Shown: in pieces, positions 17,838 through 24,555 of the stretch
How positions within the stretch are numbered: the stretch's first letter is position 1
How the letters are laid out: each line of letters opens with the position of its first letter
NCBI GenBank assembly: GCA_016219115.1
Contig: JACRCH010000123.1
Location: 1 to 41,597 of the forward strand
Reading direction: 5' to 3'
Origin: Deltaproteobacteria bacterium
GTDB lineage: Bacteria; Desulfobacterota; GWC2-55-46
DNA length: 41,597 nt
Translations under genes and position numbers: made by a program
The notes under the pieces: model-generated
Seen by the model: the letters and a program-made list of their open reading frames with translations, nothing else
Told to the model about the DNA's origin: nothing
The model's database searches: none

Positions 17838-18518
17838 TCAATAGACCCCGGTTTTTGAGGAGAGTCTTGGAAACTCGAAGTTTTTAAGCTCCTCGACCTC
17901 GAAGAGCCCCGGGTATTTAGCGTCCTCGAGGAGTATCTTTCTGACATTGCCCTGCCAGAGCGAGATAAACAAGTCCTTCTGTTCTTTCGTGGCTACACCT
18001 CTTAGCACGAGCGGCACAAGGTCGTTCATCCTCGGGTCGCCCGAAAGCGCCTGAGGGTTGTAAGTGACCTTGACTGTTTTTCCGTTGTCTTCCCTCTGGA
18101 AGATGTAGGTGTTGAACTGCATGTCTTCAGAGTCGAAGAAGAGTTTGTTGTCCCTGCCGTGTCTGCCGCCGAGGCCCTTGAAGCCTGTCACGCCGGCGGC
18201 CCCGGTTATAAGGGAGATGACTTGGGATTGGGGTCCGTAGGCGAGGTCCGTCGGCCCGCCTTTTATTAAGACCTTTATCTGGCCCCTTGTGGGGAGCTCA
18301 TCCCCGTAGAGGGCTTTAAGCGCCTTTGCCGTTACCTTATAGGCCCCTGAGACCGCCGGGCAGGAATGACCGGCCAGGAGCACCGCGTCGGTGTAGTTGA
18401 AGACAAACGGTTCTCCTTCGTCCTGCGCCCCGAGTATGTAGGCTAACGGGTCTTTGAGCTTTATCGGCTCGATCTCCTCAAAGAAATCCTGACGCCACGC
18501 GGTTGTCTGCTTTGCCAT
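17838..18518 (-). CDS. FmdE-like protein (formylmethanofuran dehydrogenase subunit E family)
   Basis: The start is placed at 18518, where CAGGAG lies nine bases upstream; an upstream ATG at 18542 would add eight residues. The 226 residues show the FmdE-type core: LLAGHSCPAVSGAY with H51 and C53, followed by a long mixed region with GGPTDLAYGPQS and GLGGRHGRDN. The first methanogen members are linked to formylmethanofuran dehydrogenase, but many bacterial members stand alone and their role is unsettled. No formylmethanofuran or molybdopterin gene is near, so a role in methanofuran chemistry is not supported. A metal- or cofactor-binding role through the His/Cys motif is inference. The gene is monocistronic and convergent with nothing obvious. 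Confidence 0.8.
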   Translation of the reverse strand: MAKQTTAWRQDFFEEIEPIKLKDPLAYILGAQDEGEPFVFNYTDAVLLAGHSCPAVSGAYKVTAKALKALYGDELPTRGQIKVLIKGGPTDLAYGPQSQVISLITGAAGVTGFKGLGGRHGRDNKLFFDSEDMQFNTYIFQREDNGKTVKVTYNPQALSGDPRMNDLVPLVLRGVATKEQKDLFISLWQGNVRKILLEDAKYPGLFEVEELKNFEFPRLSSKTGVY

Positions 18519-19098
18519 AACATAAACTCCTGATATTTTCACTCTAAAGGTTAGTAGTAAAAGAAGGAAGTATATCTGACAGGATGCTGAAAAAGTCCTT
18601 CCCGGATTTTTTCAGCCACGACCGGCTAAACTCATCTGTAGATATTCTCTTTTTGACATAGCCACGATAGCATTTCCCTTTCCGCTTTTCCAGGCGTTGC
18701 ACTTCGTTATTGAACCTGCGATATTAAAAAAGTATAGCAGTTTTTCCGGCCTCCTCACCTTTCACCTCCTTAACTTTTTTGAATTTCATCCGAAGAGATT
18801 ATTAAGTTTACTTAAACGCTTATTCGCCGAAGCCTGGCTATCGAGCAGTTTGTGAAAAATTTACCGGTTGCTCCCCGCGGTCTGCCGCTGATAGGTTTCA
18901 TTGAGATTTATCTGCGCTATTTTTGCAGATGTTAAAACTGCTGTCACTGATAAATATCTGCTTTTCTGATTTTTTATCGAGGGGTTTTTGAGAAGAGCAA
19001 CAAAGCCCGTAGCCAAACCGGAGAAAGCATACCAGAATGATGCCACCCGCTCGCCAGACCGGAATTTAAAATAATCCAAAAAAATGTAAAGATTTTGC
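18519..19098. other. AT-rich gap before the merR-kamA pair
   Basis: A hairpin repeat at 18586-18616 (GCTGAAAAAGTCC, loop, GGATTTTTTCAGC) is shared with 41072-41102, and the 10 bases that follow are also the same. Positions 18877-18905 match an inverted piece found near 30181. The rest shows nothing recognisable. An open frame on the minus strand at 18861-19079 has no ribosome site and is not called. Confidence 0.5.
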
Positions 19099-19140
19099 TT
19101 GACGAAAGTTAAATTTACTGATAAACATAAATTTAAACTT
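19099..19140 (+). promoter_or_regulatory. Candidate promoter and dyad operator for merR-kamA
   Basis: TTGACG at 19099-19104 is followed after 17 bases by TAAACA at 19122-19127. A dyad overlaps it: AAGTTAAATTT (19106-19116) and AAATTTAAACTT (19129-19140) are inverted copies with one extra base. The dyad covers the putative -10, which suits control by the MerR-type protein encoded next. The AT-richness makes chance matches possible. Confidence 0.4.
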
Positions 19141-19222
19141 GTCTCTAGTCCATTTTTAACCTTAGCATAAGCTTTAATAACGAATTTTACATCGTTTTCA
19201 TATATATGGGAGCAAACACAAG

Positions 19223-19492
19223 GTGGGAATCAGAACACCAGAACTATTGGCCAAGATCGATATTCCAAGACAAAAGCTTTATTATCTTGAGCAAAAAGGC
19301 TTTATCAGCCCAAAAAAGACCGTAATCGGCGAAAAGGAGTTCAGGGAGTACTCCGAGGAGGATGTAAAAAAGGTCGAATACATCTGGAAATACCTCAAAA
19401 AGGGCTTTAAATATAAGATAGCTTACGCAAAGGCGATGGAAGAGTTGGCGAGTCCGCAGTTGGTCTTCACAAAAACAGAAAAGCCCGCATAA
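19223..19492 (+). CDS. Small MerR-type DNA-binding protein
   Basis: The 89-residue product consists almost entirely of a MerR-like winged helix: the recognition part is PELLAKIDIPRQKLYYLEQKGFI (shown here only for its pattern), and the wing region ends in EEDVKKVEYIWKYLKKGF. The usual long dimerisation helix and effector domain are missing. The GTG start has GGGAG about ten bases upstream. It lies 18 bases before kamA in the same direction and most likely regulates it. The effector is unknown. The dyad at 19106-19140 is a candidate binding site. Confidence 0.82.
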   Translation: MGIRTPELLAKIDIPRQKLYYLEQKGFISPKKTVIGEKEFREYSEEDVKKVEYIWKYLKKGFKYKIAYAKAMEELASPQLVFTKTEKPA

Positions 19493-19510
19493 AAGGGTAG
19501 GAGGAAACAG

Positions 19511-20680
19511 ATGGAAGAGCTTTCGATAAGCTCTGAACCCCCCAGTACGAATTTAGCTACAAAGCTAAAGTCGGAGTTAGCCGAATTGATTGAGTATCCG
19601 GGCAGCCGTCCCGAGTACTGGTATGACTGGAAATGGCAGCTTAAAAACAGGATCACCTCCCTTGAAGTAATACGCGACCTCATCCCTCTGACAAGAAGAG
19701 AGGAAGAAGGCATTAAACGCGCGTCCGGCCGCCTGGCAATGGCCATCACACCATACTTTTTTTCATTGATAGACAGACAGGACCCAAGGTGTCCCATCAG
19801 GAAGCAGGCCGTCCCGAGGCTCGAGGAGTTCAGCGTATCCTCATGCGAGCTGGTAGACCCATGCGGAGAAGACAGCCATTCCCCGGTACCAGGACTTGTC
19901 CACAGGTACCCTGACAGGGCCCTTCTCATAGTCACGGATTCATGCGCCATGTACTGCAGGTACTGCACGAGAAAGCGCATGGTGGGAGAAGAGACCCCCC
20001 CGATGTCCATCGAGAGGTTCGAGGACACCTACAAATACATCAAATCGAAGAAGACCATAAGGGACGTGCTCATCTCCGGCGGAGACCCCCTGATGATGAA
20101 GTCCGAGGTCCTCGAGAGTTACCTGAAAAAGCTCCGTTCAATACCCCATCTGGAGATCATCAGGATAGGCACCAGGGTCCCGGTGACCCTGCCGATGAGG
20201 GTGAACGCGGAGCTTGTCGATATGCTCAGGAAGTACCATCCGCTCTACATGTCTATACACTTCTCGCATCCCAGGGAGATCACCCCCGAGGTTGCTAAAT
20301 CATGCGGTATGCTCGCTGACGCGGGTATTCCGCTCGGCAGCCAGACGGTGCTTTTGAAGGGCGTAAACGACAAGCCGGCCACCATGAAGAAGCTGATGCA
20401 CGAGCTCTTGAAGGTCAGGGTCAGGCCCTACTACCTCTACCAGTGCGACATGGCTATGGGCACGGCCCACTTCAGGACCCCGGTCTCGGTAGGCATGAAC
20501 ATAATGGAGGAGCTTAGAGGCCACACCACCGGATACGCCGTTCCGACATTCGTGGTGGACGCGCCCGGCGGGGGCGGCAAGATCCCGGTGACCCCGACTT
20601 ATCTCCTGTCCCAGGCAAAGGGAAGGGTAACGCTCAGGAACTACGAGAACAAGATATACAATTACACAGAGCCGGATTGA
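19511..20680 (+). CDS. kamA: Lysine 2,3-aminomutase (radical SAM, PLP-dependent)
   Basis: Converts L-lysine to L-beta-lysine with a 4Fe-4S cluster, S-adenosylmethionine and PLP. The 389 residues carry the radical-SAM motif CAMYCRYC (C145, C149, C152) and the PLP lysine in GGGGK (K357). Two aspartates that hold the lysine substrate in the clostridial enzyme are both present: QCD with D313, and VVDAPGGGGK with D350. That argues for a true lysine enzyme rather than the EF-P-modifying EpmB type. AGGAGG precedes the ATG. No acetyltransferase (ablB) or lysine-fermentation gene is adjacent, so the fate of beta-lysine (osmolyte, degradation or EF-P) is open. Confidence 0.88.
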   Translation: MEELSISSEPPSTNLATKLKSELAELIEYPGSRPEYWYDWKWQLKNRITSLEVIRDLIPLTRREEEGIKRASGRLAMAITPYFFSLIDRQDPRCPIRKQAVPRLEEFSVSSCELVDPCGEDSHSPVPGLVHRYPDRALLIVTDSCAMYCRYCTRKRMVGEETPPMSIERFEDTYKYIKSKKTIRDVLISGGDPLMMKSEVLESYLKKLRSIPHLEIIRIGTRVPVTLPMRVNAELVDMLRKYHPLYMSIHFSHPREITPEVAKSCGMLADAGIPLGSQTVLLKGVNDKPATMKKLMHELLKVRVRPYYLYQCDMAMGTAHFRTPVSVGMNIMEELRGHTTGYAVPTFVVDAPGGGGKIPVTPTYLLSQAKGRVTLRNYENKIYNYTEPD

Positions 20681-20684
20681 CCAT

Positions 20685-20783
20685 GAACCACCCCGCAAGC
20701 CTTGCCAGCGGGGTACCCAAAGGGGAATCTGTTTTTATATACGCGGCAAGCCGCGCTTAATTCGACCCGAAGGAAATATTAAA
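20685..20783 (+). repeat. Type A intergenic repeat, intact copy
   Basis: A complete type A unit without the 108-bp insert: hairpin module at 20685-20716, then TCTGTTTTTATATACGCGGC, AGCCGCGCTTAATTCGACCC and GAAGGAAATATTAAAA. It begins four bases after the kamA stop codon and is the best reference for the empty insertion site. Confidence 0.8.
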
Positions 20784-20848
20784 AAGGCCCTCCCCGATTT
20801 TTTACCTGACCTTCATCCGCGCAGGGGTATGGGAAAAGGAGGCAGACG

Positions 20849-21046
20849 ATGGCGAAGGAAAAGACCTTCAGCGAATATACCGATACGAACCAGTATCTCT
20901 ACAGGTGGCTTGCCGAGAAGCCGCCTGAGAAGAAGAGCGACAGGTCCTTTGAGATAGACCTGGACAAGAGGCTCGATACCATCTTGACCGCTCTCCATAA
21001 GGCTGAAGAGTCCAATGTCATAAGGCTTAAGCAACGCAAAAAGTAA
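20849..21046 (+). CDS. Small hypothetical protein, 65 residues
   Basis: Unrecognised. The product is highly charged: Lys/Glu-rich ends, an aromatic patch (YTDTNQYLYRWL, about 10-21), and a predicted amphipathic helix in the second half (EIDLDKRLDTILTALHKAEE). It has no signal peptide or membrane segment, so it should be cytoplasmic. AAAAGGAGG just upstream of the ATG is one of the best ribosome sites in the window, which supports real expression. It is followed by a long imperfect stem ending in CCGGCTTTTT before pyrE. Confidence 0.7.
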   Translation: MAKEKTFSEYTDTNQYLYRWLAEKPPEKKSDRSFEIDLDKRLDTILTALHKAEESNVIRLKQRKK

Positions 21047-21080
21047 GAGAGGGGCTCACCGGTCCCGATTGGCGTCCGTA

Positions 21081-21175
21081 AAAGCCGGTTTGGCTGTTTT
21101 TGATTGATTTTCAATGTCTGAATAGGGTATATTTGAACATTGGACATCAGTCGAAAATAATCAAAACCGGCTTTT
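21081..21175 (+). terminator. Long imperfect stem upstream of pyrE (terminator or attenuator)
   Basis: AAAGCCGGTTT followed by TTGATTGATTTTC on the left pairs with GAAAATAATCAAAACCGGC TTTTT on the right, with an eight-base bulge and a further inner pairing of CAATGTC with GACAT-like bases. The stem ends in a five-base T run 24 bases before the pyrE start. It could simply end the upstream small gene or act on pyrE. Confidence 0.5.
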
Positions 21176-21197
21176 TGCCGTAATAAGGGGTGTATTT

Positions 21198-21842
21198 ATG
21201 ACTATCGATATGGAACATCAGGTAATGGACCAGGACTATAAAAAGGAGCTTCTCGACATCCTTTACGCCCGGAGCTTCAAGTACGACCCGGATCAGGGCT
21301 TCACGCTCACCAGCGGCAAGAAGAGCGATGTATACATCGATGTGAAGAAGACAGCAATGAGCGCCGAGGCGATGGAGCTTATAGGGTTCACCTACTTCAG
21401 GGAATTGAAGCTAGAGCCTATCGACGCCATAGGCGGGATCACCCTCGGGGCCGACCCGATAGCCTACGCCGCGGCCCTTGTGTCCACCATGAACGGCAAG
21501 TACCTCGACGCCTTCGTCATAAGGAAGGAGCCCAAGAAGCACGGCACCATGCAGTGGATAGAGGGCAATGTGAAGGAGGGCGCCTGGGTATGCATCGTAG
21601 AGGATGTCGTCACAACCGGAGACTCCACGATAAAAGCCGTCGAGAGGGCGCGGGAAGCGGGCCTCCAGGTGAGAAGGGTGCTCGCGCTTGTGGACAGGGA
21701 AGAGGGCGGGGCCGAGAACATCAAGGAGAAGGCCAGGGTCAGGTTCGACGCCATCTTCACCAAGACCGAGCTCATGGAGCTCCACAAGAAGTACAACCCG
21801 AAGAAAGAAGAGAAGAAGCTCCCTGAAAAACCTGTCTTCTGA
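21198..21842 (+). CDS. pyrE: Orotate phosphoribosyltransferase
   Basis: Joins orotate to PRPP, giving orotidine 5'-phosphate, the fifth step of pyrimidine synthesis. The 214 residues contain the PRPP-binding motif VEDVVTTGDS at 134-143 and the family's LTSGKKSDVYIDVK near the N-terminus. AAGGGG lies seven bases before the ATG at 21198; an in-frame ATG at 21225 is a shorter alternative. The C-terminus has a Lys/Glu-rich tail not essential to the fold. pyrF, the next enzyme, follows after 126 bases. Confidence 0.94.
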   Translation: MTIDMEHQVMDQDYKKELLDILYARSFKYDPDQGFTLTSGKKSDVYIDVKKTAMSAEAMELIGFTYFRELKLEPIDAIGGITLGADPIAYAAALVSTMNGKYLDAFVIRKEPKKHGTMQWIEGNVKEGAWVCIVEDVVTTGDSTIKAVERAREAGLQVRRVLALVDREEGGAENIKEKARVRFDAIFTKTELMELHKKYNPKKEEKKLPEKPVF

Positions 21843-21913
21843 GATAACGATATACCCGACGGGGCGGCAAAACCCCGGACTTTACATACCATCACAAAGA
21901 AAATATGGACTTG

Positions 21914-21953
21914 AAGAAAGGCTGTACTTGAAAAGGTAGGGCCTTTCTTTTTT
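21914..21953 (+). terminator. Hairpin with T run directly before the pyrF ribosome site
   Basis: AAGAAAGGC (21914-21922) pairs with GCCTTTCTT (21941-21949) around an 18-base loop, and TTTT follows. The pyrF ribosome site GAAGGAG begins at the next base. A terminator inside a leader this close to the ribosome site fits attenuation of pyrF or read-through control between pyrE and pyrF. Confidence 0.5.
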
Positions 21954-21968
21954 GAAGGAGACCCCGAT

Positions 21969-22718
21969 TTGAAGCTCGCGCCTAAAGACCGGATAATATT
22001 CGCGCTCGATGTGCCCACTACCAAAGAGGCCGTCAAATACATCGACCTTTTAAAAGACCATGTCGGGGTCTTCAAGATCGGCCTCGAACTCTTCGTAGCC
22101 GAGGGCCCGCGGGTCGTCGAGGCCGTTAGAGAACGGATGGGTCCAAAGGGTATATTCCTCGACATGAAGTTCCACGACATACCCGCAACCGTCAAAGGCG
22201 CAATGAAGTCGGCCTCGAAGCTCGGCGCAAAGTTCGTCACCGTACACTGCGACGAGGGGAGGGGGCTTCTTAAGGCAGTAGTCGAAGGCAACACCGGGGG
22301 AACGAAGGTTTTAGGCGTGACGGTTTTGACGAGCCTCTCGGCTGAAGACATGCACGATGCCGGCATTGACCCGAAGAAATACAAGACCCCGGCAGACCTC
22401 GTTCTAAAGAGGTCTGAGCTCGCCAAAGCCGCCGGATGCGCCGGGGTCGTTTGCTCAGGGCAGGAGGCCGCCGGAGTCAGAAAAGAGTTCGGAGAGGACT
22501 TTATAATAGTGACCCCGGGGATAAGGGGGCCGAACGACCCCGTAGGCGACCAGAAGAGGGTGGCCACCCCCTACGAGGCTATCACAAACGGGGCCGACTA
22601 CATAGTCGTCGGCAGACCCATAAGACAGGCCACGGACCCTGTAAAGGCCGCCTCCGCGATAGCAGCGGAGATAGAGAGGGCGGTCAAGGACAGGGGTACT
22701 GGCGTACGGCGGGTTTAA
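21969..22718 (+). CDS. pyrF: Orotidine 5'-phosphate decarboxylase
   Basis: Converts orotidine 5'-phosphate to UMP. The 249-residue product has the catalytic Asp-Lys-Asp motif DMKFHDIP (D65, K67, D70), FALDVP near the N-terminus and GADYIVVGRPI in the phosphate-binding part. The start is TTG with GAAGGAG eight bases upstream. The last codons lie in the interspersed 17-mer GTACTGGCGTACGGCGG, so the final residues (GTGVRR) are encoded by repeat DNA. Together with pyrE it gives the last two steps of UMP synthesis. Confidence 0.95.
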   Translation: MKLAPKDRIIFALDVPTTKEAVKYIDLLKDHVGVFKIGLELFVAEGPRVVEAVRERMGPKGIFLDMKFHDIPATVKGAMKSASKLGAKFVTVHCDEGRGLLKAVVEGNTGGTKVLGVTVLTSLSAEDMHDAGIDPKKYKTPADLVLKRSELAKAAGCAGVVCSGQEAAGVRKEFGEDFIIVTPGIRGPNDPVGDQKRVATPYEAITNGADYIVVGRPIRQATDPVKAASAIAAEIERAVKDRGTGVRRV

Positions 22719-22908
22719 AAGCTGACAGTATACCCACCAACGAGCCTGTGCAAAATAAAGTTATGTTAAATTGCCGACCGCACGGTGGGAACGAGCGGGG
22801 TGGGGGAGGCTGAAAGCGAAGCGAACACTGCGCCAAAAAAGCGCACGGCAGGGCGCAAAAGTATAAAACCAAATACACGATTTTTTCATTCTATGCAAGT
22901 CACTCAAC
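22719..22908. other. Gap after pyrF
   Basis: Contains the inverse of the GTGCGGTCGG module (GCCGACCGCACGG at about 22774) and low-value short frames. No gene or known RNA is recognised. Confidence 0.4.
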
Positions 22909-22941
22909 AAAAAAAGGGTCCGATCTTTCGATCGAACCCTT
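22909..22941 (-). terminator. Rho-independent terminator of the 29-residue gene
   Basis: Read on the minus strand, AAGGGTTCGATC pairs with GATCGGACCCTT (one mismatch) around the loop GAAA, and seven T follow. It lies 74 bases downstream of the small membrane-protein stop codon. Confidence 0.75.
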
Positions 22942-23014
22942 AATCCTTCTTCTCCGTATCTTCGCTTTTTGCTTTCCTGTCCGCACGGGACCCGGTATCA
23001 CACGAGTTCGGCGT

Positions 23015-23104
23015 TCAGGAGGGCGCTCCCATCTTCGGGAGCACGTACATATTGACTATAATTATCAGGACGAAAACCCCTATCGTTATAAGTATATCTC
23101 TCAC
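23015..23104 (-). CDS. 29-residue single-span membrane protein
   Basis: A very short gene with complete signals. On the minus strand a GTG at 23104 is preceded by AGGAGG at eight-base spacing. The 29 residues begin with a short charged end (MRD), run through a hydrophobic helix (ILITIGVFVLIIIVNMYVL) and end in PKMGAPS. A promoter (TTGAGT, 17 bases, TATCAT) lies 26 bases upstream, and a rho-independent terminator follows. No family is recognised with certainty. A membrane micropeptide that assists a larger complex is a reasonable guess only. It is separated from all neighbours by repeat-filled DNA. Confidence 0.62.
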   Translation of the reverse strand: MRDILITIGVFVLIIIVNMYVLPKMGAPS

Positions 23105-23129
23105 GGTCAAGGCCTCCTAACTAACCCCT

Positions 23130-23158
23130 ATGATAACAAAAATCCTCATGTGACTCAA
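23130..23158 (-). promoter_or_regulatory. Promoter of the 29-residue membrane protein gene
   Basis: On the minus strand, -35 TTGAGT (23158-23153), a 17-base spacer, and -10 TATCAT (23135-23130, 5 of 6). The start site would fall near 23123, giving a leader of about 19 bases that contains AGGAGG. Confidence 0.6.
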
Positions 23159-23195
23159 GCGGGATCTCCTTCGTTTTCTGACCACCCCCCCATGC

Positions 23196-23582
23196 GGGTT
23201 CAGGTTTGCAACCTGAACCCTGATATTTTGTTAGTGCTTAATCGATTGGAAAAGACATAATCCTGCCACTGTGCGAAAGAGCTTTTTCCGCACTGCCGTG
23301 CGGTTCCTGGGGGTAGGGTTCTGGCCTTTCTGCCTCCCCGCCCCGTGCGCTTCGCCCGCTTAACCGCTGCGCTTAATTCCTCCCCGCTCGCGCACCACCG
23401 TGCGGTGTCCAATTTTAAATAACTCCATCTGGCACATCGTTAGCGGATATACGGTCGGCTTTTATTGCGCCGTACGCCAGTACCCTCACCCTACGCCCCG
23501 CCGGGTTTATTAAAGACAAGGCAAAAAAGGTGTTCTTAGTCATAATGTCCCCAGGCAGAGCCGGGGGTTTGCCGGTTTTTAA
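23196..23582. repeat. Repeat-filled gap between the micropeptide gene and ubiG
   Basis: A hairpin at 23196-23220 (GGGTTCAGGTT, TGC, AACCTGAACCC) belongs to the family seen at 16030. The 17-mer GCGCCGTACGCCAGTAC lies at 23467-23483. The rest shows no gene. Confidence 0.6.
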
Positions 23583-24281
23583 CTATTTTTCTCCCTGCCT
23601 CTTTTTCGCGTACCCGAGGTAGTTTACCGTGGTATCGTTAGATATCTTGAACTCAAGTTTGAAGGGGTCGTAACTCATCCCCTTAAGCTCCATTATCTCC
23701 ACCCCGTTCTCTTCCAGAATATCCTTCAACACCGAAGGCCGCACAAACTTCCGGTAGTCGTGCGTGCCCCTGGGGACCATCCCAAGAAGGTCCTCGGCGA
23801 CGAATATCGCTAAGAACCTCGACTTCATCGTCTTATTGAGCGTCCCGAAGAAGAAGAGCCCGCCGGGCTTCAACATCGAAAGAGAGTCTTTCAGAAACGC
23901 ATTGAGGTCGTCTACATGCTCCAACACCTCGGCGCAGACGATGATATCGTATGCCTCGCTCTTCTCAGGCGCGAGTTTGGAGGGCGACGAGACCCTGTAG
24001 TCTATCGAGAGGCCGGCATCGAAGGCGTGCTTCCCGGCGGCCTCTATCGCCACGGGCGAGAGGTCTATGCCGGTGACTGAAGCCCCGGCCCCGGCGAACT
24101 TCTCGGCAAGGAGTCCGCCGCCGCAGCCGATATCGAGGACCTTCTTATCTTTCAGCTCCCCTGCCGCGCCCGAGAAGTAATCGAACCTCAGGGGGTTTAT
24201 CCGGTGGAGCGAAAAGAGCTTGCCAGTGGGGTTCCACCACTCCTGCCCGTATTTTTCAAACTTTTCGGATTCGGTCGTCAT
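23583..24281 (-). CDS. ubiG: Ubiquinone biosynthesis O-methyltransferase UbiG
   Basis: Uses S-adenosylmethionine to methylate ring hydroxyls in ubiquinone synthesis. From the ATG at 24281 (GAGAG just upstream) the product is 232 residues, as in the family. It has the typical opening FEKYGQEWWNPTGKLFSLHRINPLR, the SAM motif LDIGCGGG at 49-56, the acidic residue in TGIDLS (D73) and AEVLEHV at about 117-122. The frame is open 16 codons further upstream, but no signal supports that. It lies 274 bases after ubiD on the same strand, with repeat-like DNA between. A general class I methyltransferase is the alternative, but the WWNP...INPLR opening is specific. Confidence 0.9.
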   Translation of the reverse strand: MTTESEKFEKYGQEWWNPTGKLFSLHRINPLRFDYFSGAAGELKDKKVLDIGCGGGLLAEKFAGAGASVTGIDLSPVAIEAAGKHAFDAGLSIDYRVSSPSKLAPEKSEAYDIIVCAEVLEHVDDLNAFLKDSLSMLKPGGLFFFGTLNKTMKSRFLAIFVAEDLLGMVPRGTHDYRKFVRPSVLKDILEENGVEIMELKGMSYDPFKLEFKISNDTTVNYLGYAKKRQGEK

Positions 24282-24555
24282 CGGTCTCTCTTTTTTATTT
24301 TCTCTTAGGGTAAATACTCCGCTAGCCAAGCCGCGTTCTTACAAAGGAGTCTTTTTGCACGCTGCCGCGCGCCTCGGGGTATTGCTCCGCTTGATGACGA
24401 GCTTGCCCGCAATGAGGAACCGGGGCAAGCTTGGCACTCTCTCCTTTATCGCTACGCAAAACCCCTGGTATTCTGTTTAAAGAACAAAATACAAAAGTAA
24501 CACCAGCAATGATGTTGGATATTATAAGATACCCCGTAATAAGGCTTGTGAGGGG
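24282..24555. other. ubiD-ubiG gap
   Basis: Carries pieces of the hairpin module (ACCCCGTAATAAGGCTTGTG at about 24532) and no visible gene. Whether ubiG is co-transcribed with ubiD cannot be told from sequence. Confidence 0.4.

Noticed and set aside
17654-17887. Open frame beginning in the 17.5-kb repeat
   Set aside because: Starts inside repeat DNA, runs into the antisense of the FmdE-like gene, has no ribosome site and no motif.
18861-19079. 72-codon minus-strand frame slightly resembling a diacylglycerol kinase start (SFWYAFSGLATGF)
   Set aside because: The resemblance is short, no catalytic motif follows, and its end is made of a dispersed repeat.
22942-23014. Second short frame after the 29-residue gene
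   Set aside because: It runs straight through the terminator hairpin and has no ribosome site.
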